A DNA stretch of 64,000 bases from Nocardia asteroides (GTDB taxonomy: Bacteria; Actinomycetota; Actinomycetes; Mycobacteriales; Mycobacteriaceae), in NCBI RefSeq assembly GCF_021183625.1, contig NZ_CP089214.1, positions 4,092,001 to 4,156,000 of the forward strand, written 5' to 3'. The notes beneath the pieces are model-generated. The model saw only the letters and a list, made by a program, of their open reading frames with translations. It was not told the DNA's origin and made no database searches. Positions within the stretch are counted from its first letter, which is position 1. The number at the start of each line of letters is the position of its first letter. Below, in pieces: positions 15,044 through 22,999 of the stretch. The position numbers and the translations under genes were made by a program.

Positions 15044-15637
15044 TCAGAGATACTGACCGGCACCCCCGGTGGCCTGGGTGTGCGGCCCGCCGCCGCGCGG
15101 GTCGGCGACCGCGAGGCCGGGGGGAAGCGCGCCCTGGCGCATCTGCTCCAGTTGCGCCCGCGCCGCCATCTGCTGGGCGAAGAGCGCGGTCTGGATGCCG
15201 TGGAACAGCCCCTCCAGCCAGCCGACCAGCTGCGCCTGCGCGATCCGCAGCTCGGCGTCGGTGGGAACGGTGTCGTCGGTGAAGGGCAGCGTCAGCCGCT
15301 CCAGCTCGTCCCGCAGCTCGGGGGCGAGCCCCTGCTCCAGCTCGCGCACCGAGGACTTGTGGATCTCCTTCAGCCGGTTGCGGCTGGCATCGTCCAGCGG
15401 GGCGGCGCGCACCTCCTCCAGCAACTGCTTGATCATGGTGCCGATCCGCATCACCTTGGCGGGCTGCTCGACCATGTCCGCGAGCGATTCGCCCGCCTCT
15501 TCCTTCTGGTCCCTGTCGTCGGATTCCTGGCCGCCGGTGGCGCCTGCCTCGACGGGAATGCTCAGCGGCTGCCCGTCCGGACCGATCACGACGACGGAAT
15601 TCGGGGTTTCGTCCGATGGCGTCATGTGTTCCATCAT
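15044..15637 (-). CDS. bpa: Bacterial proteasome activator Bpa (PafE)
   Basis: Up to 197 residues. ATP-independent ring-shaped activator of the 20S proteasome (Rv3780 in M. tuberculosis). The four-helix core is clearly visible: VEQPAKVMRIGTMIKQLLEEV, then QLVGWLEGLFHGIQTALFA and RAQLEQMRQGALPPG. The chain ends GQYL, the C-terminal motif that docks into the proteasome alpha ring. The acidic N-terminus is variable. Alternative start ATG at 15625. It precedes the galactan export operon as in mycobacteria. It implies that the genome also encodes 20S proteasome subunits, which are not in this window. Confidence 0.95.
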   Translation of the reverse strand: MMEHMTPSDETPNSVVVIGPDGQPLSIPVEAGATGGQESDDRDQKEEAGESLADMVEQPAKVMRIGTMIKQLLEEVRAAPLDDASRNRLKEIHKSSVRELEQGLAPELRDELERLTLPFTDDTVPTDAELRIAQAQLVGWLEGLFHGIQTALFAQQMAARAQLEQMRQGALPPGLAVADPRGGGPHTQATGGAGQYL

Positions 15638-15854
15638 GTCGTGTGCCCGGCGAGGTGACCACCTGACCTGTACCCACCTCCGGTTACGGCCCGGCGTTCT
15701 ATCCTGTTCGGGTCGCGAACAACGGATTGCTGCGGAAAGTCGATTGTCATGCCGAGTCGATTGCCATGCTGATTCCCAGGTCGCCCTACTCCTCGGTACG
15801 GGAGTGGCGCAACGTGGTTACCCAGCCTCGGTCGGTGCCCCTAGAGTGGCCGAC

Positions 15855-17057
15855 ATGACTTACGACGTCGCGAGGGTGCGGGGCCTCATTCCGTCCCTGG
15901 GCGACGGCTGGATTCACCTCGATCCCCAGATCGGCATGCTGGTGCCGGATTCGGTGTCGCGCGCGGTGTCGACCGGTTTTCGGACGTCTTCCTTCTCCCA
16001 TACCGGCAGGCATCCGGCGGCCGCGCGCAGCGCCGGAATTCTGGAGGCGGCTCGGGTCGCGGTGGCCGATCTGGTCGGCGGCGACCCGGCAGGCGTCGTG
16101 CTCGGCCCGGACCGCGCGGCGCTACTCGCCTGGCTGGCCGAATCGCTCAGCTCGCGGCTCGGGCTCGGCACCGGCATCGTGCTCTCCCGCCTCGACGACG
16201 AGGCGAACGTCGCGCCCTGGCTGCGCATCGCCAACCGCTACGGCGCGCACGTGCGCTGGGCCGAGGTGGAGATCGAGACCTGCGAGATGCCCGCCTGGCA
16301 GTTCGAGGAGCTGATCGGCCCGACCGCGCGGCTGGTCGCGCTCACCGCCGCCTCGCCGATCGTCGGCTCGGCGCCGTCGGTGCGGGTCGCCGCCGACCGG
16401 GTGCACGAGGTCGGCGGGCTGCTGGTCGCCGATGCCTTCGGCGCCGCGCCCTACGCGCTGATCGATATCGAGGAGCTGAACGCCGACGTGGTCGCGCTGA
16501 GCGCGCCGTCCTGGGGCGGGCCGCAGGTCGGCGCGCTGGTCTTCCGCGACCCCGCGTTCCTGGACCGGATCCCGTCCATGTCGCTCAACCCCTACGCCAA
16601 GGGCGCCGAGCGGCTCGAGGTCGGCGGCCACCCGTACGCGCTGCTCGCCGGGCTGACCACCTCGATCGACTTCCTCGCCGGGCTGGACGAGCGTGCCCGC
16701 GGCACCCGCCGCGAGCGGCTGGAAATCTCCATCACCTCGCTGCAGGACTACCACGACCAGCTCTTCGAGCACCTGATGGAGGTGCTGGATCGGATCACCG
16801 GGCTCACCGTGATCGGCCGGGCCTCCACCCGCATCCCCACGGTGAGCTTCACCGTCGCCGGGATGCAGGCGGAGAAGGTCGCCGCCAAGCTGGCCGACGC
16901 CAGGATCGGCACCGTGAGCGGGATCCACGGCGGCAGCAGGCTGCTCGACGCGCTCGGCGTGAACGACGAGGGCGGCGCGGTAACCGTCGGGCTCGCCCCG
17001 TACACCACCCGCTTCGAGATCGACCAGCTCGGCCGGGCACTCTCCGCGCTGGAGTGA
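15855..17057 (+). CDS. Class V aminotransferase / cysteine-desulfurase-like protein lacking the PLP lysine
   Basis: 400 residues; corresponds by content and position to Rv3778c. The fold-type I features are present: N-terminal helix, TGRHP, DAFGAAPY (Asp about 193, which would contact the PLP nitrogen) and a C-terminal domain with VSGIHGGSRLL. At the place where family members have S-x-H-K before GGP, this protein reads SAPSWGGPQVG, so the Schiff-base lysine is replaced (Ser about 219). Catalysis by normal PLP chemistry therefore looks unlikely unless another lysine serves. It converges with the oxidoreductase at 17058 with no gap. ATG at 15855 follows a promoter-like region. Confidence 0.85.
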   Translation: MTYDVARVRGLIPSLGDGWIHLDPQIGMLVPDSVSRAVSTGFRTSSFSHTGRHPAAARSAGILEAARVAVADLVGGDPAGVVLGPDRAALLAWLAESLSSRLGLGTGIVLSRLDDEANVAPWLRIANRYGAHVRWAEVEIETCEMPAWQFEELIGPTARLVALTAASPIVGSAPSVRVAADRVHEVGGLLVADAFGAAPYALIDIEELNADVVALSAPSWGGPQVGALVFRDPAFLDRIPSMSLNPYAKGAERLEVGGHPYALLAGLTTSIDFLAGLDERARGTRRERLEISITSLQDYHDQLFEHLMEVLDRITGLTVIGRASTRIPTVSFTVAGMQAEKVAAKLADARIGTVSGIHGGSRLLDALGVNDEGGAVTVGLAPYTTRFEIDQLGRALSALE

Positions 17058-18032
17058 TCAGCCGACCCTGAGCAGCACCTTCCCGACCGTGCCCGAGCCG
17101 TCGAGCAGCCGGTGCGCCTCGGCCGGATCGCGCACCTCGGCGTGGATCACCGGGACGATCGCGCCCGCGGCCACCAGCGGCCAGACCCGCTCCCGCACCC
17201 CCGCGATCACCTCGGCCTTGCTGCCCGGCCCCGTGGCGGGCCTGCCGCGCAGGTTGGTGGCGTGGATGGTGCCCCACTTGCGCAGCAGCGCACCGAGATT
17301 CAGCTCCGCCCGCACGCCGCCCTGCATGCCGATCACCACCAGGTGGCCGTGCGGGGCCAGCGCCTCGATATTGCGGGGCAGGTAGGCCGCGCCCATATTG
17401 TCCAGGATGACGTCGGCGCCGCCGTGCTCTCGCAGCACCTCCACGAAGTCCTGGTTCTGGTAGTCGATCGCGATATCGGCGCCCAGCTCGACGCAGCGCG
17501 CGAGCTTCTCCGCCGACCCCGCGGTCACCGCCACCCGCGCCCCCAGCTGCTTCGCCAGCTGAATGGCGTGCGTGCCGATCCCGCTACCGCCACCGTGCAC
17601 GAGCAGCAGCTGCCCCGCGCGCAGCCCCGCGGTGCTGACCAGGTTCGAGTACACGGTGGCCGCGACCTCGGGCAACCCGGCCGCGGCGGCCAGATCCAGC
17701 CCCTCCGGCACCGGGAGCAGCTGGCCCGATGGCACCGCGACCCGCTCGGCGTAGCCGCCGCCGGAGAGCAGCGCGCAGACCCGGTCGCCGACCGACCAGT
17801 CCCGCACGCCGTCGCCGAGCTCCGCGATCACCCCCGAGCACTCCAGCCCGAGCGTCTCGCTCGCCCCCGGCGGCGGCGGGTAGTTGCCCTGACGTTGCAG
17901 CAGGTCGGCCCGGTTCACCCCGGCCGCCGCCACCTCGATCAGCACCTCACCGTTGGCGGGGGTGACGTCGGGCGTCTCGCCCCAGGCCAGCACCTCGGGG
18001 CCACCGAATCCGGTCAATCGCACAGCGCGCAC
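17058..18032 (-). CDS. NADPH:quinone oxidoreductase, zinc-independent MDR family
   Basis: 324 residues from a GTG. Medium-chain dehydrogenase/reductase of the quinone oxidoreductase (PIG3/QOR) type: GVNRADLLQRQGNYPPPPG, GLECSGVI, the NADPH-binding GGGSGIGTHAIQLAK and VILDNMGAAYL. The zinc ligands of alcohol dehydrogenases are absent. It corresponds to Rv3777, next to the Rv3778c-like gene as in M. tuberculosis. Probable role: NADPH-dependent reduction of quinones or alpha,beta-unsaturated carbonyls in the cytoplasm. Confidence 0.9.
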   Translation of the reverse strand: MRAVRLTGFGGPEVLAWGETPDVTPANGEVLIEVAAAGVNRADLLQRQGNYPPPPGASETLGLECSGVIAELGDGVRDWSVGDRVCALLSGGGYAERVAVPSGQLLPVPEGLDLAAAAGLPEVAATVYSNLVSTAGLRAGQLLLVHGGGSGIGTHAIQLAKQLGARVAVTAGSAEKLARCVELGADIAIDYQNQDFVEVLREHGGADVILDNMGAAYLPRNIEALAPHGHLVVIGMQGGVRAELNLGALLRKWGTIHATNLRGRPATGPGSKAEVIAGVRERVWPLVAAGAIVPVIHAEVRDPAEAHRLLDGSGTVGKVLLRVG

Positions 18033-18135
18033 GGTTCCATCCTGCCCGCTCGGTGCCGGATCATGCCGCCGACCCGCGTTCGCCGATCGGCGCGGGGGGC
18101 TGCGCGAAGCACGACGACGGACTAGCGTTCCCCGC

Positions 18136-19311
18136 GTGAGCAGCTTCGTCGACTTCCAGAACGAGATCTACCTGGGCGGACTCGGCGGGCTGCGCCCGGA
18201 TCTGCCGATGACGGCGGCCGGGCTGGCGGAGCGGGCGCGGCGCGAACTGTCGCCGGAGGCGTACGCCTACGTCGCGGGCAGCGCCTCCGCCGAGCGCACC
18301 GCCGCCGCCAACGAGGCGGCCTTCGACCACTACCGGATCCTGCCCCGGATGCTGCGCGGCACCACCGCCCCCGGCGCCCGCGACCTCTCCGTCGAGGTGC
18401 TCGGCACCCGGCTGGCCGCGCCGGTGCTCACCGCCCCCGTGGGCGTGCTGGAGTTGCTGCGCGAACGCGGCGAGGTGCTTGTCGCCGAGGCGACGAAGGA
18501 ACTCGGGCTCGGCATGGTGCTCTCCACCGCCTCCTCCAGCACCATCGAGGAGGTCGGCGCCGCCGCGGGCGACTGGTGGTACCAGCTCTACTGGCCCGCC
18601 GACGACGAACTCGCCCGCTCCTTCGTCACCCGCGCCGAGGCCGCGGGCGCCAAGGCCGTCATCGTCACCGCCGACACCCCCGCGCTCGGCTGGCGCCCGC
18701 GCGACCTCGAGCAGGCGCACCTGCCCTTCCTGCTCGGCAAGGGCATCGCCAACTACCTCTCCGACCCGGTCTTCCGCGCCAAGCTCGCCACCCCGCCGGA
18801 GGAGTCCGACGACGCCATGCGGATGGCCATCCTGACCTGGGTCGGGCTCTTCGGCAACCACGCCCTGCGCCCCGCCGACCTCGCCAAACTGCGCGAATGG
18901 ACCGATCTCCCGATCGCCGTCAAGGGGCTGCTGCACCCCGCCGACGCCCGCCAGGTGGTCAACGCGGGCGCCGACGCGGTGATCGTCAGCAACCACGGCG
19001 GCCGCCAGGTGGACGGCGCCATCGCCGCCCTCGACGCGCTCCCCGCCGTCGTCGCCGCCATCGGCGACCGCGCCGACGTCCTCTTCGACTCCGGCATCCG
19101 CACCGGCTCCGACGCGCTGATCGCCCTCGCCCTCGGCGCCAAGGCCGTCCTCTACGGCCGCCCCTGGGCCTACGGCCTCGGCCTGGCCGGCCGCGACGGC
19201 GTCCGGCACGCCCTCCGCGTACTACTCGCCGACTTCGACTCCGCCCTCGGCCTTTCCGGCTCCGCCGGCGTCACCGGCCTCGACCGCTCGCTGCTCTCCA
19301 TCGTCCGCTGA
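18136..19311 (+). CDS. FMN-dependent alpha-hydroxy-acid oxidase, lactate 2-monooxygenase type
   Basis: 391 residues, near the 394 of M. smegmatis lactate 2-monooxygenase. FMN TIM barrel with YVAGSAS, LSTASSSTIEEV, QLYWPADDELA, the monooxygenase-like GWRPRDLEQAHLPFL followed by NYLSDPVF, the active-site signature VSNHGGRQ and phosphate-binding DSGIRTGSD. It oxidises L-lactate or a related 2-hydroxy acid; decarboxylating monooxygenation to acetate is suggested by the subgroup motifs but not proven. GTG start at 18136. It is followed 30 bases later by tRNA-Ser(UGA). Confidence 0.85.
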   Translation: MSSFVDFQNEIYLGGLGGLRPDLPMTAAGLAERARRELSPEAYAYVAGSASAERTAAANEAAFDHYRILPRMLRGTTAPGARDLSVEVLGTRLAAPVLTAPVGVLELLRERGEVLVAEATKELGLGMVLSTASSSTIEEVGAAAGDWWYQLYWPADDELARSFVTRAEAAGAKAVIVTADTPALGWRPRDLEQAHLPFLLGKGIANYLSDPVFRAKLATPPEESDDAMRMAILTWVGLFGNHALRPADLAKLREWTDLPIAVKGLLHPADARQVVNAGADAVIVSNHGGRQVDGAIAALDALPAVVAAIGDRADVLFDSGIRTGSDALIALALGAKAVLYGRPWAYGLGLAGRDGVRHALRVLLADFDSALGLSGSAGVTGLDRSLLSIVR

Positions 19312-19340
19312 GCGGGTCGTCCGTTACCATCGACAGCACT

Positions 19341-19428
19341 GGAGACGTGGCAGAGCGGCCGAATGCACTCGCCTTGAAAGCGAGCGTCGCGAGAGCGACC
19401 GGGGGTTCAAATCCCTCCGTCTCCGCCA
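19341..19428 (+). tRNA. tRNA-Ser(UGA)
   Basis: 88 nt including an encoded CCA. Acceptor GGAGACG / CGTCTCC, anticodon stem CTCGC / GCGAG around CTTGAAA (anticodon TGA), a long serine-type variable arm (GTCGCGAGAGCGAC) and T-loop GTTCAAATC. Confidence 0.97.
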
Positions 19429-19510
19429 GGAGCGGCCCGAATTCACGGATCTGCGTACAACCCTGAATAGTCACCGAGGGTTTTCAGGGCTAGGGCGCTA
19501 AGCTTGAATC

Positions 19511-20686
19511 GTGGATCTCGATGCGATGCGTGGGAGCCCGATCGGGCAGCTTGTACCGACCTCCGGATTCGATCGGCGTTTCGCCGAGCGCTTCACCTGC
19601 TCGGCGTACCTACCTGATCCGCTGCCACGGTCGCTACAGTTATCGACGCAGACCTGGTCGCTGGTGGTCGACGCGACCGCCGCGATGGCACGGGCGGACG
19701 AAGCCGCAGCCAAGTTGCCCAACCCATCTCTGCTGGTGCGCCCGACGACCCGGCGCGAAGCCGTGAGCACCTCCGCCATCGAGGGCACGTATGCGGCGCT
19801 CACCGATGTGCTGGAGGCGGATTTTCTGGAGCTGAACCAGCTCTCGGAGAGCGTCGGTGAGGTGCAGAACTACGTGCGCGCCGCCGAGCTGGCCTACCAG
19901 TGGGTCGCGGACGGTCGGCCGATCACCGTGCGCCTGCTCGAGGATCTGCAGGCCGTGCTCGTCCGCGGCACCCACAGTGACGGACGGGACGCGGGCAGCG
20001 TTCGTACGACCCAGGTTTTCATCGGGGTCGGACGGGGGCGCGTCGAGAATGCGCGCTTCGTTCCGCCGCCACCGGGTGACCTGCTCCGCGATGGTCTCGC
20101 CGCGTGGGAACGGTGGGTGCGGGAGCCGTCGGAGCTGCCCGCCATCGTCCGGATCGCCCTCGCGCACTATCAATTCGAGGCGCTGCACCCGTTCACGGAC
20201 GGCAACGGCCGGCTCGGCCGGCTGGTCGCGCTCCTGCAACTGGTGGTGAGCGGTGAACTGCGTTCGCCGGTGCTCAATCTCTCGGCCTGGCTCGAAACCA
20301 ATCGCGCCGAATATCAGAATGGCCTGCTCGACGTCTCGCTGACCGGTCGCTGGGACCCGTGGGTCGCATTCCTGTCCGCCGCGATTCACGCCGAAGCACT
20401 GGAGACTTCGGCGCGGGCCGAACGCCTGTCCAGGCTCCGCGAGCAGTTTCAGGACAGGGTCAGGCACCTGCGGCGCGGTAGTGCCGCCGTCGCGATCGCG
20501 CAGGACCTGATCGGATACCCGATGCTGACCGCCAGGCTCGCCGCTGAGCTGCACGGGGTCTCGTACCAGACCGCGAACGAGGGCATCAAGAAGCTGGTGG
20601 AGTTGGGGGTGCTGCGCCAACGCGCGGAGGGGCGTTACGACCGGATCTTCGTCTGTGATCCCGTTCTGCGTGCCCTCGAGGCGTGA
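19511..20686 (+). CDS. Fic family protein, class II self-inhibited AMP-transferase
   Basis: 391 residues. Fic domain with the catalytic motif HPFTDGNGRLGR (His about 226), which transfers AMP from ATP to hydroxyl groups of target proteins. The N-terminal region carries STSAIEGT (Glu about 91), the S/T-x-x-x-E-G/N inhibitory helix that occupies the ATP site in class II Fic proteins. The C-terminal part (about 320-391, with LTARLAAELHGVSYQTANEGIKKL) is a winged helix, so the domain order resembles the SoFic group. No antitoxin gene is adjacent. GTG start at 19511; the stop abuts the stop of the nitric oxide synthase gene. Target unknown. Confidence 0.9.
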   Translation: MDLDAMRGSPIGQLVPTSGFDRRFAERFTCSAYLPDPLPRSLQLSTQTWSLVVDATAAMARADEAAAKLPNPSLLVRPTTRREAVSTSAIEGTYAALTDVLEADFLELNQLSESVGEVQNYVRAAELAYQWVADGRPITVRLLEDLQAVLVRGTHSDGRDAGSVRTTQVFIGVGRGRVENARFVPPPPGDLLRDGLAAWERWVREPSELPAIVRIALAHYQFEALHPFTDGNGRLGRLVALLQLVVSGELRSPVLNLSAWLETNRAEYQNGLLDVSLTGRWDPWVAFLSAAIHAEALETSARAERLSRLREQFQDRVRHLRRGSAAVAIAQDLIGYPMLTARLAAELHGVSYQTANEGIKKLVELGVLRQRAEGRYDRIFVCDPVLRALEA

Positions 20687-21856
20687 CTACGCTCTCGCGA
20701 CGAAATTCGGACGCAACTCCGGCTCGGGCTCGTCGAAGTAGCGGTGGAATGTCGGCACCAACCCCGACGAGAGCGGCGGGTTGATCCAGGACCAGTCGGT
20801 GGGGCAGCGGCGACCGGCGGACGCCTCCTTCTCGACATGCTCACAGAACTGCTTCGCCACCGTGTGATGATCCACCATCGCCACTCGCTCGGTCCGGAAG
20901 CTGTGCAGCACGGCGCGATTCAGCTCGATCAGGGCCCGATCGCGCCACATCGTGCGCGGGTGCGAGGTATCCAAGCCGAGGTGCGCGGCGACCGCGGGGA
21001 GCATGTCGTAGCGCTCGGGATCGGCGAGGTTGCGGGCGCCGATCTCGTACCCGACGTACCACCCGTTGAAGGGGGCGAAGGGGTAGGTGACGCCGCCGAT
21101 CTCCAGGTCCATGTTGGAGACGGCGGGCAGCGCGTGCCACTTCAGGTCGAGCTCGGCGAACCAGGGGAGCTCGGGGTGCTCGATGCGCACCTCGCGGACC
21201 AGCTCGGCCGGGATGTCGAAGCGGGCGAGCGGCTCGTCGGGGGTGCTGACGATCAGGGGTAGCACGTCGAATCGGGTGCCTGCCCCGTGCCAGCCCAATC
21301 GCAGTGCCAGGTCGGTGATCTCGACGCTGCCGGGGTCGCCGATGATGCTCCCGTCCGGCCGGCGATACCCGGCGTACCGGATGAGCTGCGAGTTCAGAAT
21401 CCGGTACTCCGCACCGTCCGGGCGGCGCGGGGGTCCGACGGTGATGGTGGATTGAATGGCCCCGTTGTTGGTGGCCTCGCGCAGGTGCCGAAAGCAGGCA
21501 TCGGCCAGCTCGCGGGCGGTGCGCGCCTGCCTGGCGTCGATGAGTTTCAAGGAGCGCCAATGCTTCCGGCCGACGCAGCGCGCGTGGTTGCGCCAGGCGA
21601 GCCGGGCGCCGATCAGCACCTCTTCCGGCGTCTGTGTGTAACTCCCGTTGAAGCGCAGCTCGAGCGCGGCGCCGACGCCGCGTTCCGAGGTGAGGTGCGC
21701 CAGTTCGGGGAGGCGGAAGAATTCGAGGCATTCGCGCAGCCGGCGCGGCAGGTCGGAGCAGACCGGCGATTCGGGCGGCGACAGGGGTAACGCTGAACTC
21801 ACAGTTGTCTCCGGCGGTCGGAACTGACTGAGATCGAGCACAAGCGCCACCACCAT
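20687..21856 (-). CDS. nos: Bacterial nitric oxide synthase oxygenase
   Basis: 389 residues, oxygenase domain only, as in other bacterial NOS. It forms NO and citrulline from arginine, with electrons from a separate reductase. Heme-thiolate motif WRNHARCVGRKHW (Cys about 94), substrate pocket FNGWYVGYEIGARNLAD with the arginine-binding Glu, and the C-terminal WINPPLSSGLVPTFHRYFDE are diagnostic. The start is soft: the ATG at 21856 lacks a clear ribosome site and the first 30 residues are not conserved. It is divergent from the esterase at 21968 and shares a 111-base promoter region with it. No reductase or biopterin gene is adjacent. Confidence 0.94.
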   Translation of the reverse strand: MVVALVLDLSQFRPPETTVSSALPLSPPESPVCSDLPRRLRECLEFFRLPELAHLTSERGVGAALELRFNGSYTQTPEEVLIGARLAWRNHARCVGRKHWRSLKLIDARQARTARELADACFRHLREATNNGAIQSTITVGPPRRPDGAEYRILNSQLIRYAGYRRPDGSIIGDPGSVEITDLALRLGWHGAGTRFDVLPLIVSTPDEPLARFDIPAELVREVRIEHPELPWFAELDLKWHALPAVSNMDLEIGGVTYPFAPFNGWYVGYEIGARNLADPERYDMLPAVAAHLGLDTSHPRTMWRDRALIELNRAVLHSFRTERVAMVDHHTVAKQFCEHVEKEASAGRRCPTDWSWINPPLSSGLVPTFHRYFDEPEPELRPNFVARA

Positions 21857-21967
21857 AAGCGGGGCCGGGCGGGATCGCGGGATGGTACCGGTCCGTCCGT
21901 ACCCCTAACGATGCCGACACGCTATGAGTGACCGGTCGGTCTTGCGTGCTCTGGCAGGATTGTCGTT

Positions 21968-22999
21968 ATGCGTGGTTCTGTCCTGCGGCGAGGTTGCGCC
22001 TGCGCCGTTGTCACCCTGGCGCTCTCGACCGGCGCGGCGGTGGCGCAGGCCGCGCCGGACTCCGGCTCCGCCGCGACACCCGCGCCCGCCGAGCAGGCAG
22101 GCACCGCGCTGCCGACCACCCCGGCGATCCGCCGGATCGAGGCGGTGGACGACCGCAGGGTCCGCGTCTTCCTCGACTCACCCGCCATGGAGCGCGAGGT
22201 CGAGGTGATCGTGCTGCTCCCGCGCGATCGCTCGCAGCCGCGCCCCACCGTCTACATGCTGGACGGCCGCAGCGCCGAGCCGGACACCAACAACTGGCTG
22301 GAGAAGGGCCGCGCCGCGGAGTTCTACGAGGACAAGCCGGTGAACGTGGTCTTCACCGTCGGCGGTCCGGCCAGCTTCTACACCGACTGGCAGCAGCCGG
22401 ACCCGGTCCTCGGGCTGAACCGGTGGGAAACCTTCCTCACCGAGGAGTTGCCGCCCGCGATCGACGCCGGGTTCGCCGGGAACGGCCTGAACGCGGTCGC
22501 CGGCGTCTCCATGGGCGCCGAGGCGGCCATGATGCTGGCGATCCGGCACCCCGAGCTGTACCGGTCGGTGGCCGGGTACAGCGGGTGCTTCAGCATGGGC
22601 ACCGATCTCGGGCAGGCCGAGGCGCGCGCGGTGATCGCGACCTACGGCGGCGACCCGGACAACATGTTCGGCCCGTCCGACCACCCGGATTGGCTGCAGC
22701 ACGACGTGGTGCTGAACGCGGCGGCGCTGCGCGGCAAGGCGATCTACCTCTCCGCGGGCAGCGGGGTACCCGGCATCTACGACGGCCCGGACAACCCCGA
22801 CTACCCCGGCAACATGGGCCTCGGCGGCCTGCTGGAGGCAGGCACCGGCAACTGCACCCGCCGGCTCACCGCGCGCTTCCAGGACCTCGGCATCGCCGTG
22901 ACGACGCACCTGCGCGCCACCGGCACGCACTCCTGGCCCTACTGGGCCGACGAACTCGCGATTTCCTGGCCGACCGTCGCGGCCGGCCTCGAGCTCTAG
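21968..22999 (+). CDS. Secreted Ag85-like esterase / mycolyltransferase
   Basis: 343 residues. A signal peptide (residues 1-29, cleavage near AQA-AP) leads into an alpha/beta hydrolase of the esterase D / antigen 85 family: MLDGRSAEPDTNNW, nucleophile GVSMGAE (Ser about 181), and the C-terminal HSWPYW that carries the catalytic His, a pattern typical of corynebacterial and nocardial mycolyltransferases. It probably moves mycolic acids between trehalose monomycolate and cell-wall acceptors in the envelope. ATG with AGGA upstream. It overlaps the convergent pat gene by 4 bases. Confidence 0.88.
   Translation: MRGSVLRRGCACAVVTLALSTGAAVAQAAPDSGSAATPAPAEQAGTALPTTPAIRRIEAVDDRRVRVFLDSPAMEREVEVIVLLPRDRSQPRPTVYMLDGRSAEPDTNNWLEKGRAAEFYEDKPVNVVFTVGGPASFYTDWQQPDPVLGLNRWETFLTEELPPAIDAGFAGNGLNAVAGVSMGAEAAMMLAIRHPELYRSVAGYSGCFSMGTDLGQAEARAVIATYGGDPDNMFGPSDHPDWLQHDVVLNAAALRGKAIYLSAGSGVPGIYDGPDNPDYPGNMGLGGLLEAGTGNCTRRLTARFQDLGIAVTTHLRATGTHSWPYWADELAISWPTVAAGLEL

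Noticed and set aside
19429..19510. tRNA-Ser(UGA) as an integration site for an island carrying the Fic and NOS genes.
   Set aside because: I could find no direct repeat of the tRNA 3' end further downstream and no integrase gene.
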